Source: Fidelibacterota bacterium (lineage in GTDB: Bacteria; Fidelibacterota; Marinisomatia; SCGC-AAA003-L08; GCA-2689995). From it: 64,000 bases of DNA. This document shows, piece after piece, positions 9,047-19,605 of the stretch. Both the position numbers and the translations under genes were made by a program. Each line of letters opens with the position of its first letter. The stretch's first letter is position 1. The notes beneath the pieces were generated by a model, which saw only the letters and a program-made list of their open reading frames with translations, made no database searches and was not told the origin of the DNA. The stretch lies in NCBI GenBank assembly GCA_002689995.1, contig NZIV01000063.1, forward strand, positions 164,833-228,832, given 5' to 3'.

Positions 9047-10117
9047 TTATTTGATAATTATGATTTTCTCAGAAAGAGTGATATTAGAATATTTTACTTG
9101 AAAAAAGTATATACCATTAGCAATATTTTGAGGATTAAATTGAAATTGATTTAAACCAATTTGATTAGTTCCAGAAAAAATAGTTTTAACCTTTTTCCCT
9201 TGAATATTCACAATATTAATTTTCATTAAATGTTTTATTTTTGCATTTAATTCTAAAATATAATGATTCTTTTTCATATATGAATTTATTTTAATTGAAC
9301 TTTTTTTTCTAAAATCCTGAATATCTAAGTTGCAATTTGTAGTCCATATACATTCAACCCACGCCGGGATGTCAATAAATGGATTTCGATTTCCTTGAAT
9401 TAAATATATTTCATCGTTTCGTATTATTTCTTTATTACTAACAGGGTCATTTAAATGCCAGTTAATCATTGCGTTTAATGCCCATTCTTTTAATTCCGCA
9501 CCATTAGTCATATCCGTATTGTCCCACGATGAATCTTCATTATAGTAACGAGTAGACATATAAAAATAGGTTCTTGCAAAATCACCTTTGTATTCATCAA
9601 TTGGTTCAAACACTATTCCATTATATCCTAAATTAGACGAAATACCTTTTTTACTTCCATTTGTTGAAATCCATGAAGGCGAGTCAACATCTCCATAAGG
9701 ATAATTCCCTCGATGGCTATTTACGTAACCATCAGTAGGATATAAGTGAAATAAATCAGAATTCATAGGACTTGCATTATTAAACCAACTTTTTGGCCAA
9801 GAATGTTCACGATTATAACAATCACCTTCACCAGAATAATTTCCACATTGATCAGATGATGTAAAATTATATACATACTCTGGCGATTCATCTGGACTAT
9901 CAGAATACATATCCCAAACAGTATTATTAAATTTTCGATCAGTTGTTTCAAAATGATCATGTATTGAGTTATAGCTTTGCACAGTATGATTGTCAATGAT
10001 TTCATGAAGACTAATTTTCAAATTTATACCGGTTAGTCCTTGAGTTGAATCATAATATCCATCAGGTATATCTGCTGTGATGAATGATAGGTAAATGAAT
10101 AGAATTATTTTAGACAT
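9047..10117 (-). CDS. Secreted endonuclease I family nuclease with T9SS-like C-terminal tail
   Basis: 'CYNREHSWPKSWFN...DLFHLYPTDGYVNSHRGNYPYGDV' EndA/endonuclease I motif; C-term 'NIQGKKVKTIFSGTNQIGLNQFQFNPQNIANGIYFFQVKYSNITLSEKIIIIK'. Confidence 0.88.
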   Translation of the reverse strand: MSKIILFIYLSFITADIPDGYYDSTQGLTGINLKISLHEIIDNHTVQSYNSIHDHFETTDRKFNNTVWDMYSDSPDESPEYVYNFTSSDQCGNYSGEGDCYNREHSWPKSWFNNASPMNSDLFHLYPTDGYVNSHRGNYPYGDVDSPSWISTNGSKKGISSNLGYNGIVFEPIDEYKGDFARTYFYMSTRYYNEDSSWDNTDMTNGAELKEWALNAMINWHLNDPVSNKEIIRNDEIYLIQGNRNPFIDIPAWVECIWTTNCNLDIQDFRKKSSIKINSYMKKNHYILELNAKIKHLMKINIVNIQGKKVKTIFSGTNQIGLNQFQFNPQNIANGIYFFQVKYSNITLSEKIIIIK

Positions 10118-10288
10118 AGAATAAATTATAGTTATCTATCTTCAATATTGTATCTAAATTCAGAACGCGATTATTCCTTGGACTATTTTAAGGTCTTTAT
10201 TAAAAATTATTTTGATGTAATTCAAAAATCGATTTAAAATACATAAAAAAAGAAACTATTTAGATATTTTAATTATGTACTATAAACT

Positions 10289-10912
10289 TTAGTTTGTTGT
10301 AAGCTTAAAGTTAATTGGAATAGACATCCAAACACCAACTTTTTTATCTCTTTGTCGAGCAGGTTTCCAGCGTGTGCGTTTAACTGCTTCTAAAGCTGCT
10401 TCATTTAGCCCAGTGTTAGGTATTCCTTTTAAAATCATAGTATCTTCAACAATACCTTTATTATTAATAAAAGCCTGTACAATCACAGTGCCTTCAATAC
10501 CAGCTTCCATAGCAATTTCTGGATACTCTGGTCTTATTGGACTTTTTGGTATTGGAGCTTTATCATATGGTATAAATTTTACTTTTCTACCTTGGTCAGG
10601 AGGCGGAGGTGGAGCATCCCAATCTTCGAGGTCGTCTAAATCGGTTTCTTCAATTGTAATATCATCATCTAAAAATTCATCCTCAGATGCAACTGGGACA
10701 GAAGGTCTCGCAGGAGGTTTTTCAATTTGCATTTGTTCTGTAGGTGGTACAACTATAGATTCAATATCTTGAGGGATAAACTTTTCAATAGTTGTTGTAT
10801 TTTCTTTTAATCTGGGTGAAATATAAAACACGGTTGAAATAAATAAAATTATCCCCATTGAAATAGCTCTAACTCGAACTGGATAATTATATATTAAAGG
10901 ATCAACTCTCAT
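10289..10912 (-). CDS. tonB: TonB family energy transducer
   Basis: Single TM then 'SPIRPEYPEIAMEAGIEGTVIVQAFINNKGIVEDTMILKGIPNTGLNEAALEAVKRTRWKPARQRDKKVGVWMSIPINFKL'. Confidence 0.92.
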   Translation of the reverse strand: MRVDPLIYNYPVRVRAISMGIILFISTVFYISPRLKENTTTIEKFIPQDIESIVVPPTEQMQIEKPPARPSVPVASEDEFLDDDITIEETDLDDLEDWDAPPPPPDQGRKVKFIPYDKAPIPKSPIRPEYPEIAMEAGIEGTVIVQAFINNKGIVEDTMILKGIPNTGLNEAALEAVKRTRWKPARQRDKKVGVWMSIPINFKLTTN

Positions 10913-10915
10913 AAA

Positions 10916-11326
10916 TTAGTCTATCTTTGTTAATGCAGAATAATTTAATTTTAATGCCTGAGCATTTCTCATTTCAGTGTGAATATCTGTTATTACTTTC
11001 ATTTGAGCATCTTCATCAGATTTTAATGAAATAGTTAGTTTTGGATCTGAAGACACTTTTTGATAAATTATATTTCTTAATGCTTGTCCTTGAATAATTC
11101 TATCATCAATATTGACTAAACCATCTTTAGAAGCCCAAATATATGCTGTATGTCTTTTACTTTCAAGTTTTTCAATAGTTTTAGCTGTCGGAAGAATAAC
11201 TTTGAGTCCTTCAAATTCTCTCATGACTGTCGTCACCATGAAGAAAATCAGCAACATAAAAATAATATCGGGCATCGAAGAAGTTGAAATTCCTTTTTTG
11301 GTTGATGTTTTTCGTACAACTTTCAT
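10916..11326 (-). CDS. exbD: ExbD/TolR family biopolymer transporter
   Basis: 'STSSMPDIIFMLLIFFMVTTVM' single TM ExbD motif. Confidence 0.9.
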   Translation of the reverse strand: MKVVRKTSTKKGISTSSMPDIIFMLLIFFMVTTVMREFEGLKVILPTAKTIEKLESKRHTAYIWASKDGLVNIDDRIIQGQALRNIIYQKVSSDPKLTISLKSDEDAQMKVITDIHTEMRNAQALKLNYSALTKID

Positions 11327-11725
11327 TTATTGATCCGGATTTGCTATTGAAATACGAGAAGCTTTGGCAATTTTTAATTGATCTAATACAGATATATAAT
11401 CACTATATTTTGTTCTTGAATGAGTTTGAACAGAAAAAATCATTTTATCATTTTGTCTTAGTTTTTCAGTTACTAATCGAGAAATTTCTCTAGTTTTTGC
11501 GGGTTTTTCATCAAACAATACCTTGCCTGATTCATTAATTAGAATATTTGTAATATTTTTACGATTGACTTCAAGCTCTTCTCCTACCGGTGGTAAAACT
11601 AAACTAAGACCTTTATCCATTGAAATTGTTGTAGTAACCAAGAAAAAAACTAATAAAAGGAATGCTATATCAGCCATCGAGGATGAGTTTATCTCTTCTG
11701 TTTCTGGTCTTGCTTTTTTAATCAT
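11327..11725 (-). CDS. exbD: ExbD/TolR family biopolymer transporter (second paralogue)
   Basis: 'INSSSMADIAFLLLVFFLVTTTI' ExbD motif. Confidence 0.9.
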   Translation of the reverse strand: MIKKARPETEEINSSSMADIAFLLLVFFLVTTTISMDKGLSLVLPPVGEELEVNRKNITNILINESGKVLFDEKPAKTREISRLVTEKLRQNDKMIFSVQTHSRTKYSDYISVLDQLKIAKASRISIANPDQ

Positions 11726-11747
11726 AAAATTTATTTAGTGGCGTTTT

Positions 11748-12371
11748 TTATTTGTTTCGCAACTGACTTTTTATACTATCCATAACAATCACAGAGCTTT
11801 TTTGCATATTAACAATCTGTAAATCAATAATATATAAACATAGATTTTGGAATAATTGCAAAATAACTGCTGCGATTAATCCAAATGCAGTTGTTAAGAG
11901 AGCAACAGAAATACCTCCTGCAACAACTGCCGGAGAAATATCATTTGCCGCTTTAATATCATCGAAAGCTTGAATCATACCTACAACTGTTCCCAGAAAT
12001 CCAATCATAGGTGCAGTTGCGATACATAAAGAAATCCATGTCATATTTTTTTCCATAGCTGCCATTTCAATTGCAGAAGTATTATCCATAGATTTTTCAG
12101 CTTCTTCTACGCCAAATTCAGCCTTTGAAATTGTTTCATGGCAAAGGTTTGAGATTGGACCAACACCTTGGACACTTTTTTCAACGCCTGATTTAATACC
12201 AGATGAATCTACAGTTTCTGCAACTTCTTGTGCAAAACTAAATCCATATCCAAGTCCTTTTAATAAAAAGTAAAGTCTTTCACCAACAAATATTAAACCG
12301 ATTATTAAAATAAATAAAATTGGCACCATAAAACCACCGCCTTGGCTAAAATAATATGTGGCTATTTGCAT
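11748..12371 (-). CDS. exbB: MotA/TolQ/ExbB proton channel family protein
   Basis: 'TAPMIGFLGTVVGMIQAFDDIKAANDISPAVVAGGISVALLTTAFGLIAAV' diagnostic ExbB/TolQ region. Confidence 0.93.
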   Translation of the reverse strand: MQIATYYFSQGGGFMVPILFILIIGLIFVGERLYFLLKGLGYGFSFAQEVAETVDSSGIKSGVEKSVQGVGPISNLCHETISKAEFGVEEAEKSMDNTSAIEMAAMEKNMTWISLCIATAPMIGFLGTVVGMIQAFDDIKAANDISPAVVAGGISVALLTTAFGLIAAVILQLFQNLCLYIIDLQIVNMQKSSVIVMDSIKSQLRNK

Positions 12372-12470
12372 AAATATCCTTTCTTGTTGTAAATACTAAT
12401 GGAAAAATATAGACTATTATTTAACTATAAATTTTAAATAGATTATTGATTACAGACAAAGCATAATTAT

Positions 12471-14030
12471 TTACTGAAGGATTTGTTTAGCCTTTTCGAT
12501 ATTGTCTAAAGCTATTAATACCTGTTTATCTACTTGTAATCGCTTATGATACGCATATTCTTTTCCCCAAATTGATCCCACTAATTCAGCAAGAAGTCTA
12601 TTTTCAATTATATCTATGTCTTTTTCTAAATTTTCAACTTTAAATTTAAACTCTGCCTCCTTCAACCAGTTGAAAAATAATTGACGATCATTTTCTCCAA
12701 AAATGAAGTACCTTTCAAAGTCATCGTAATCTCTATATTTCACTGAGATTTTATCTCTTAATTTTGAAGCATAATTAAATAAATATCTTTCAGTGCTTGT
12801 TAGAAGTTCAATTGTATTTCTGTTATAACTTATAGTATCCTGGATAAAAATATCTGGCGTTATACCACCACCACCGTAAACCTTTCTACCTTTTCGAGTA
12901 AAATAAAGGGGTCTATTAGAAATTGTTGAATCTGTCAGTTCTCTATTTTTATTATGTAAGTCACGATAATAGTCTTCAGTATTTTCATACTCTCTTTGAA
13001 TTAATCTACCAGAAGGTGTGTAATATCGTGCAACTGTAATTCTTGCAGCAGATTGATCTGGCAATTCATACTGTCGTTGAACCAAACCTTTCCCAAAACT
13101 TGTTTCACCAACAATTAGCCCTCTATCAAGATCTTGCAGTGCTCCAGTTACAATTTCACTAGCGCTTGCAGATCCTCTATTTATTAATGCTAAAACAGGG
13201 TATTTTCGATCATCAAATTGTGTTTTAGACATATGTACTTCATTAGAACCAGAAATTCGACCCTGTGTAAACACAATTGTATCTTCTACAGACACAAATA
13301 AATCAATAATTTTTACAGCTTGGCCTAATAATCCGCCACCATTATTTCTAAAGTCGAGTATAATTTGATCCATATCTTGATTTTCAAGTTTAACCATAGC
13401 TTGTTCAACTTCTTGAGCTGTAGTAGATGCAAAACGATTAATTTTTATATAACCTGTAGATTCATCAATCATAAACGAGGCAAGAACACTAACTATTGGA
13501 ATTTTTGCCCTGACTAAGGTTACGTTAATAAGTTCTTTTTGTCCGATTCTACGAATTGTTAAGTCTACGGATGAACCCTTTTTACCTCTTAATTTTTTTA
13601 CTACATCTTTTTGTTCAATTTTATATGCGGATTCACCATTAATATTTACAATTTTATCTCCACTTTGTAATCCAGCCCTATCGCTTGGAGTCCCTGGAAT
13701 TGGTGAAATAATAGTTATATAGCCTTCTAATATATCAAACTCAATTCCAATTCCTTCAAATTCTCCCGCAAATTGCTCTTTAACATCTTCAAATTCTTTT
13801 TTTGGTATGAAGGTTGAGTGCGGATCTAGCTCTTCTAGCATACCAATAATTGCACCATCTAATATTCTATCCATATCTACATCTTCAACATAATTACTGT
13901 AAACTATGTTTACGAGCTTAGCAAGAGTTGATAGTTTAGCAAAACGATCATTTGAAGATCGGAATCCAGAGATTAAAAACATTAATCCTACACAGGTGAT
14001 TAATAATAGTATTATCTTTCGTATAGACAT
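12471..14030 (-). CDS. S41 family C-terminal processing peptidase (PDZ domain)
   Basis: 'GIGIEFDILEGYITIISPIPGTPSDRAGLQSGDKIVNING' PDZ; 'LINRGSASASEIVTGALQDLDRGLIVGETSFGKGLVQ' Ser/Lys catalytic region. Confidence 0.93.
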   Translation of the reverse strand: MSIRKIILLLITCVGLMFLISGFRSSNDRFAKLSTLAKLVNIVYSNYVEDVDMDRILDGAIIGMLEELDPHSTFIPKKEFEDVKEQFAGEFEGIGIEFDILEGYITIISPIPGTPSDRAGLQSGDKIVNINGESAYKIEQKDVVKKLRGKKGSSVDLTIRRIGQKELINVTLVRAKIPIVSVLASFMIDESTGYIKINRFASTTAQEVEQAMVKLENQDMDQIILDFRNNGGGLLGQAVKIIDLFVSVEDTIVFTQGRISGSNEVHMSKTQFDDRKYPVLALINRGSASASEIVTGALQDLDRGLIVGETSFGKGLVQRQYELPDQSAARITVARYYTPSGRLIQREYENTEDYYRDLHNKNRELTDSTISNRPLYFTRKGRKVYGGGGITPDIFIQDTISYNRNTIELLTSTERYLFNYASKLRDKISVKYRDYDDFERYFIFGENDRQLFFNWLKEAEFKFKVENLEKDIDIIENRLLAELVGSIWGKEYAYHKRLQVDKQVLIALDNIEKAKQILQ

Positions 14031-14087
14031 ACCTTAAATTACCGCCTATGATTTACAATTCTCAATGAATAAGATTTAGGTTACAAA

Positions 14088-14678
14088 GTGATAAATAGTA
14101 AAAATGTAATACCAATAGTTGGTATTCATGGATGGAAGGGAAACAGAGAAAGTTTTAGGTTAATTGCTGATTTATTTAAATTAGAAAATGCCGAGTGGAT
14201 AATTCCACAAGCTCCTTATAAGGTGAAAGAAAATCAATATACTTGGGCTAAAGAGATTGAAGAGGGAAGATATGAAGTAAGGGATTCTATTCAATATCTT
14301 AATCATTTCTTTAATGATGAAGTTTTGAAAAAATATGACCCTACCGATGTGCATGTGATAGGTTTTTCTCAAGGTGCTGCGACATGCTATGAATTTGTTT
14401 TAAAAATGCCTTTCCAATTTGCTGGTGTTTATCCAATTGCTGGTTTTTTGAGAGATTTTAAATCAGGAAGACCAATATTACATGAGAAGCAGAGAAAGAC
14501 ACCAATCTTTATTGGCCATGGGATATCAGATGAAATCGTACCAGTTGAGAGTTCAAAAACTATATTTGAAATGTTAAAAAAGGAATCAAAAAAGGTAGAA
14601 ATAATACTTTATAATGGAGGTCATAAAATAAGTATGAGCTATATAAAAACAATAAAAAATTATATTTTAAATACTTGA
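14088..14678 (+). CDS. Alpha/beta hydrolase (phospholipase/carboxylesterase family)
   Basis: 'VIGFSQGAAT' nucleophile elbow, 'PIFIGHGISDEIVP', 'YNGGHKIS'. Confidence 0.85.
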   Translation: MINSKNVIPIVGIHGWKGNRESFRLIADLFKLENAEWIIPQAPYKVKENQYTWAKEIEEGRYEVRDSIQYLNHFFNDEVLKKYDPTDVHVIGFSQGAATCYEFVLKMPFQFAGVYPIAGFLRDFKSGRPILHEKQRKTPIFIGHGISDEIVPVESSKTIFEMLKKESKKVEIILYNGGHKISMSYIKTIKNYILNT

Positions 14679-14784
14679 ATATAATTCAATATGATTCAAT
14701 TATATTTTTAGATTTATCTAATTCAAGTTTATCTAGTGATATTACCGGATAAATGATAAATTTAATTTCTAAAAAAGGAGAAGA

Positions 14785-16263
14785 GTGAGCTGTAATTTAA
14801 CTCATGATAAAATAAAAGTTTATAATCCCGCTACAGGTGGAGCTTTAAGAGATATATTAATAACAAAGGAGAAAGATTTTTTAGATAAAGTAGAATTAGC
14901 AAAGTCAAATAAAGACTATTGGAATTCTACAAAACCAAAATATAGAAAACTTATTCTTCAAAAATTTAGGAAAGCAATTGTAGAAAGACTTGACGATTTT
15001 ATACATACCATATGTAGTGAAACAGGTAAAAAGCCATATGAAGGTATGTTAGAAGTATACACTTCAGTTGAACATATGAAGCATGCAGAGAAACTATTAC
15101 CTATTATATTTCGAAAACATAAAAGAAGAGTAGGCACACTATTAACAAAAAAAGCATGGACAGAATTACAGCCAATGGGAATTGCAGGTATAATTTCTCC
15201 ATGGAATTATCCACTAATATTAACGCTTACTCCAATAGTTGAAGCATTAACTGCGGGTAACATTGTTATTCTAAAACCATCTGAACAAACACCACTTACA
15301 ACTGAATTATTAAAAAATGTTTGGGATGAATCTACTGGTGAAATTAATATCTTTCACACAATTTATGGAGGCAGTGATGTTGGTCAAATGCTTGTAAATT
15401 CACCCGATACAGATATAATTTGTTTTACTGGTAGTACAAAAATTGGAAAAATGATAGCAATAGATTGTGCTAAACACTTAAAGCCTGTAATACTAGAATT
15501 AGGTGGTAAGGATCCAATGATTGTTTGTAGTGATGCAGATATAAATAGAGCTATAAATGCGGCAATATGGGGTGGAATGAGTAATGCTGGTCAAACATGT
15601 ATTTCTGTTGAAAGAATATTTGTCCAGGATAATATAAAAGATTCTTTCGTAGAAAAAATTACAGATAAAATTAAAACAATTTCTGCAGGGAGTAGTGAAG
15701 ATTGTAACTTTGGTTCAATTTCTGTAAAGGCTGGATTAGAAAAGATAAAAAATCAAATAGAAGATGCTAGATTAAATGCTAAAATAATCCAAGGTATTGG
15801 GGAGGATTGTGTAGGATTTATTTATCCTCCTACTATTGTTATCGATCCCCAAGAGGAAAGTAAGTTGATGCGGGAAGAAACATTTGGTCCTGTTGTTTCA
15901 ATTTCAAGTTTTACAAATATAAGTGATGTGATTAAAAAGGCAAACTCTACAGGATATGGACTAAGTGCAAGCGTATTTTCCAAAAATACTAAACAAGCAA
16001 AATTTATTGCCTCAAAAATTCGTGCTGGATCAGTAGCAATAAACGATGTGATGTCACATTATGGAATAGCAGACTTACCATTTGGTGGTGTTGGTTTAAG
16101 TGGAATAGGTCGTGTCCATGGTGAAGAAGGAGTCAAAGCATTTTGTTTGCAAAAGAGTTATATGACAAATAGAATTAATTTAGGAGACGAAATTTGGTGG
16201 TATACCAAATCCAAAAAATACCAAAGACTTATTCGTAAATTTTTAAAATTTTATTTTGGATAA
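14785..16263 (+). CDS. Aldehyde dehydrogenase family protein (GTG start)
   Basis: 'GIISPWNYPLILTLTPIVEALTAGNIVILKPSEQTP', 'FTGSTKIGK', 'VILELGGKDPMIV', 'GGMSNAGQTCIS'. Confidence 0.93.
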   Translation: MSCNLTHDKIKVYNPATGGALRDILITKEKDFLDKVELAKSNKDYWNSTKPKYRKLILQKFRKAIVERLDDFIHTICSETGKKPYEGMLEVYTSVEHMKHAEKLLPIIFRKHKRRVGTLLTKKAWTELQPMGIAGIISPWNYPLILTLTPIVEALTAGNIVILKPSEQTPLTTELLKNVWDESTGEINIFHTIYGGSDVGQMLVNSPDTDIICFTGSTKIGKMIAIDCAKHLKPVILELGGKDPMIVCSDADINRAINAAIWGGMSNAGQTCISVERIFVQDNIKDSFVEKITDKIKTISAGSSEDCNFGSISVKAGLEKIKNQIEDARLNAKIIQGIGEDCVGFIYPPTIVIDPQEESKLMREETFGPVVSISSFTNISDVIKKANSTGYGLSASVFSKNTKQAKFIASKIRAGSVAINDVMSHYGIADLPFGGVGLSGIGRVHGEEGVKAFCLQKSYMTNRINLGDEIWWYTKSKKYQRLIRKFLKFYFG

Positions 16264-16278
16264 TTTTAACAACTTTTT

Positions 16279-18051
16279 ATGCAAAACTCATACCTTACTT
16301 TTAAAGATTTTTTAAAATACACAATCCCTTGGAGAGCAAAAATATCCTGGGCAGCATTTTGCTCTGTGATGAATAAATTATTTGATATAATGCCAGAAAT
16401 TCTGATTGGCTTTGCTGTTGATTTAGTTATAAAGCAACAAGATAGTTTTATAGCTTCATTAGGGTTTAAAAGTCCAGAAAGTCAAGTTGCAATTCTAGCA
16501 ACATTTACATTTTTTATTTGGGTATTTGAATCTTTATTTCAGTATTTATATGCTATTGCGTGGAGAGGTATCGCTCAATCTGTAGAGCATGATATTCGGC
16601 TAGACGCCTATAATCACGTGCAGCATTTAGACTTGGAATGGCATGAAACACAAAGAGTAGGTAATTTAACAGCAATATTAAATGATGATGTTAACCAATT
16701 AGAGAGATTTTTAGATTCGGGAGCAAATGATATTATTCAGATAGCTGTATCTACTATAGCAATTGGTGCAGTTTTCTTTTATATTTCCCCAATTATTGCA
16801 TTAATAAGTACTCTTCCTGTTCCTTTAATTTTAGGAGTTACATTTTATTTTCAGAAAAATTTATCTCCAAAGTATATAGCTGTAAGAGAAGCAGCCGGAA
16901 AAATTAGTTCGACAATTTTTAATAATTTATCAGGAATAATAACAATAAAAAGCTTTACTTCAGAAGGAAGTGAATATTTACGTATTGATGAATTCAGTGA
17001 AAGTTATAGGGAAAAAAATAAAAAAGCGATTTTATTAAGTTCTGCTTTTGTGCCAGTTATACGCGTTGGTGTGCTTTCAGGATTTTTAGCAACTTTAGTT
17101 ATAGGCTCATTTATGACAATGAATAATCAAATAGCTGTAGGCTCTTTTAGTGTTTTAGTATTTTTGACGCAACGATTTTTGTGGCCATTTACAACCTTGG
17201 GTGAGATAGTAGATCAATTTGAAAGATCAATGGCATCGACAGGTAGAATTTTATCTTTATTAAAAATAGATATGTCAGTACAGGAAAATGAAAATCCTAA
17301 AAATATAAATAATAAAAGGTCAGATATTAGTTTCAACAATATTGACTTTGGATATTCTCAAGATAAATTAGTTTTTAATAATTTTTCTTTAAAAATTCCT
17401 TATGGACAAACTGTAGGAATTGTAGGTCAAACTGGTTCTGGTAAAACAACTTTAATAAAACTTTTATTAAGACTTTATGATGTGAAAAAGGGTGATATTT
17501 TTATAGGAGATCAAAAATTAAAAGATATTTCGCTTTCGAGCAATCGTGAAAATATTGGTTTTGTAAATCAAGAAATTCATTTATTTGATGGTAGTATTAA
17601 AGAAAATATTTCATATCCTAATCAACCAAATGATTTGATTAAAATTGAAAAAGCAGCAAAAGTTAGTCAAGCATTTGAGTTTATTTCTCAATTAAAAGAT
17701 GGGTTTGATACTCAGATTGGTGAGAGAGGTCAACGTTTAAGTGTCGGTCAAAAACAACGACTTACAATAGCTAGAGCAATTTATAAGGATCCACCAATAT
17801 TAGTTTTCGATGAAGCAACTTCTTCTGTTGATAATGAAACAGAACAATTAATTCAAAAAGCATTAGAAGAAATTTCAAAAAATAGAACTACAATTATTAT
17901 AGCACATCGACTTTCTACTGTACGAAATGCAAGTCAAATAATTGTTTTAGATAAAGGAAGAATTTCAGAGTCTGGTACGCACAAAGAGCTCTTAAAATTA
18001 GATGGTTTTTATAATCAATTATGGCAAATTCAGACTGGAGAAAAATTTTAA
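16279..18051 (+). CDS. ABC transporter, fused permease/ATP-binding protein
   Basis: Walker A 'GIVGQTGSGKTTLIKLL', signature 'LSVGQKQRLTIARAI', Walker B 'ILVFDEATSSVD'. Confidence 0.93.
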   Translation: MQNSYLTFKDFLKYTIPWRAKISWAAFCSVMNKLFDIMPEILIGFAVDLVIKQQDSFIASLGFKSPESQVAILATFTFFIWVFESLFQYLYAIAWRGIAQSVEHDIRLDAYNHVQHLDLEWHETQRVGNLTAILNDDVNQLERFLDSGANDIIQIAVSTIAIGAVFFYISPIIALISTLPVPLILGVTFYFQKNLSPKYIAVREAAGKISSTIFNNLSGIITIKSFTSEGSEYLRIDEFSESYREKNKKAILLSSAFVPVIRVGVLSGFLATLVIGSFMTMNNQIAVGSFSVLVFLTQRFLWPFTTLGEIVDQFERSMASTGRILSLLKIDMSVQENENPKNINNKRSDISFNNIDFGYSQDKLVFNNFSLKIPYGQTVGIVGQTGSGKTTLIKLLLRLYDVKKGDIFIGDQKLKDISLSSNRENIGFVNQEIHLFDGSIKENISYPNQPNDLIKIEKAAKVSQAFEFISQLKDGFDTQIGERGQRLSVGQKQRLTIARAIYKDPPILVFDEATSSVDNETEQLIQKALEEISKNRTTIIIAHRLSTVRNASQIIVLDKGRISESGTHKELLKLDGFYNQLWQIQTGEKF

Positions 18052-19571
18052 TCATTAAGCAAATTTTAATATTTGTTGGTTCTTTTTTTATTGGTTGTAC
18101 AAATTTATATGATGAAGATCAACTTACATTAGTACTTTTGGGTGATCCTAAAAATTTAGATCCGGCTTATGCAACTGATGTTCGTTCAGGACAATTAATA
18201 ACATTAATGTATGATAATCTTGTTAAATATGGACATGGATTAGAATTAAATCCTGCATTAGCTAAATATTGGTCAATATCTGATGATGGTTTAGAATATA
18301 CATTTCATTTGAGAGATTCGGTAAAGTTTCAATCAGGTCAATTATTTAAAGCCAGTCATATTAAAACAAGTTTTGAAAGAATTTTATGCCCTAAGATTAA
18401 TTCAAGAAGATCATGGCTTTTTAAAAATGTTGTAGGAGCAGAAGATTATAAAATCAATAAGAGTAATCATGTTAAAGGATTTAAAGTTGAAAATGATTCT
18501 ATATTTAAAATTTATCTAAAAAAACCATTTGCGCCCTTTTTAGGATTTTTAGCAATGCCATCCGCCTCTATTGTTTTAGTAGACGGAGAAAAATTAGTAG
18601 GTACTGGGCCTTGGATACAAAAAGAGTGGATTAGAGATGGCCATTTTTTATTTTTAGCAAATAAATTTTATTTTAATGAAAAACCAAAATTAGATAAATT
18701 AAAAATTCGTATTTTACCCGAAGCACTTCCAAGAGTTGCTGAGTTTATCACGGGATATCTAGATATTATTGAAATTCCTAATGCAGAATTTGAATTATGG
18801 CAAAAGGATAAAGATTGGCAGGAAGAAATTCAATTAATTAATCAACTAAATATTTATTATATTGGATTAAATTGTTCTCGCCCTCCATTCAACGATATGA
18901 GAGTCCGACAGGCTATGAATCATGCAATTAATACTCAAAAAATTTTAGATACAATATTTGCTGGTAGAGGTCAAAAAGCAGGAGGACCTATTCCACCATC
19001 ACTACTAGAGAGAAACGAAAACCCACAATTTGAGTATAATTTAGAGCTGGCAAAGCAATTATTATCTGAATCTGGATATGAAGATGGATTTGAGGTTGAA
19101 CTGTGGCAAAGTCAATCTAAAGAACTTTTTCAAATAACAGAAATTATTCAGCATCAATTAAATGAGATTGGAATTACAGTAAGAATTATTCGGAATGATT
19201 GGAATATGTATTCTGATGCAGTAAAAAAAGGAATTCCAGATATGTATTATCGATCATGGTGGGCAGACTATCCAGATGCGGAAAATTTTCTCGCTCCACT
19301 TTTTGAGTCTGAAATTAGTAAAAAAAGATGGACAAGGTATGAAAACTCTGATTTGGATAAAATGATTAGAGAGCTTCAAATTGAAACTAAAAATGAGAAT
19401 CGTATTAAAATTGCAAGGAAAGCAAATGATTTATTAAAAAATGAAGCACCTTGGATATATTTATGGCATATGCAAAGCGCCGTAATTGCTCAGAAAAGAA
19501 TAAAAAATTGGGAGCCTTCTATCATGTTTAATGCAGAAAAATATAATAATGTATCTAAAGGCAATTCTTAA
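18021..19571 (+). CDS. ABC transporter substrate-binding lipoprotein, SBP family 5 (peptide-type)
   Basis: Lipobox 'GSFFIGCTN'; 'LVLLGDPKNLDPAYATDVRSGQLITLMYDNLVKYG', 'MRVRQAMNHAINTQKIL'. Confidence 0.9.
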   Translation: MANSDWRKILIIKQILIFVGSFFIGCTNLYDEDQLTLVLLGDPKNLDPAYATDVRSGQLITLMYDNLVKYGHGLELNPALAKYWSISDDGLEYTFHLRDSVKFQSGQLFKASHIKTSFERILCPKINSRRSWLFKNVVGAEDYKINKSNHVKGFKVENDSIFKIYLKKPFAPFLGFLAMPSASIVLVDGEKLVGTGPWIQKEWIRDGHFLFLANKFYFNEKPKLDKLKIRILPEALPRVAEFITGYLDIIEIPNAEFELWQKDKDWQEEIQLINQLNIYYIGLNCSRPPFNDMRVRQAMNHAINTQKILDTIFAGRGQKAGGPIPPSLLERNENPQFEYNLELAKQLLSESGYEDGFEVELWQSQSKELFQITEIIQHQLNEIGITVRIIRNDWNMYSDAVKKGIPDMYYRSWWADYPDAENFLAPLFESEISKKRWTRYENSDLDKMIRELQIETKNENRIKIARKANDLLKNEAPWIYLWHMQSAVIAQKRIKNWEPSIMFNAEKYNNVSKGNS

Positions 19572-19605
19572 ATTATAGAGCAATAATTAAAATAATATTT
19601 AAAAT

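Noticed and set aside
10374-11738. + strand ORFs within the tonB-exbD region (10374-10772, 11112-11333, 11284-11493, 11523-11738)
   Set aside because: Antisense shadows of conserved tonB/exbD genes.
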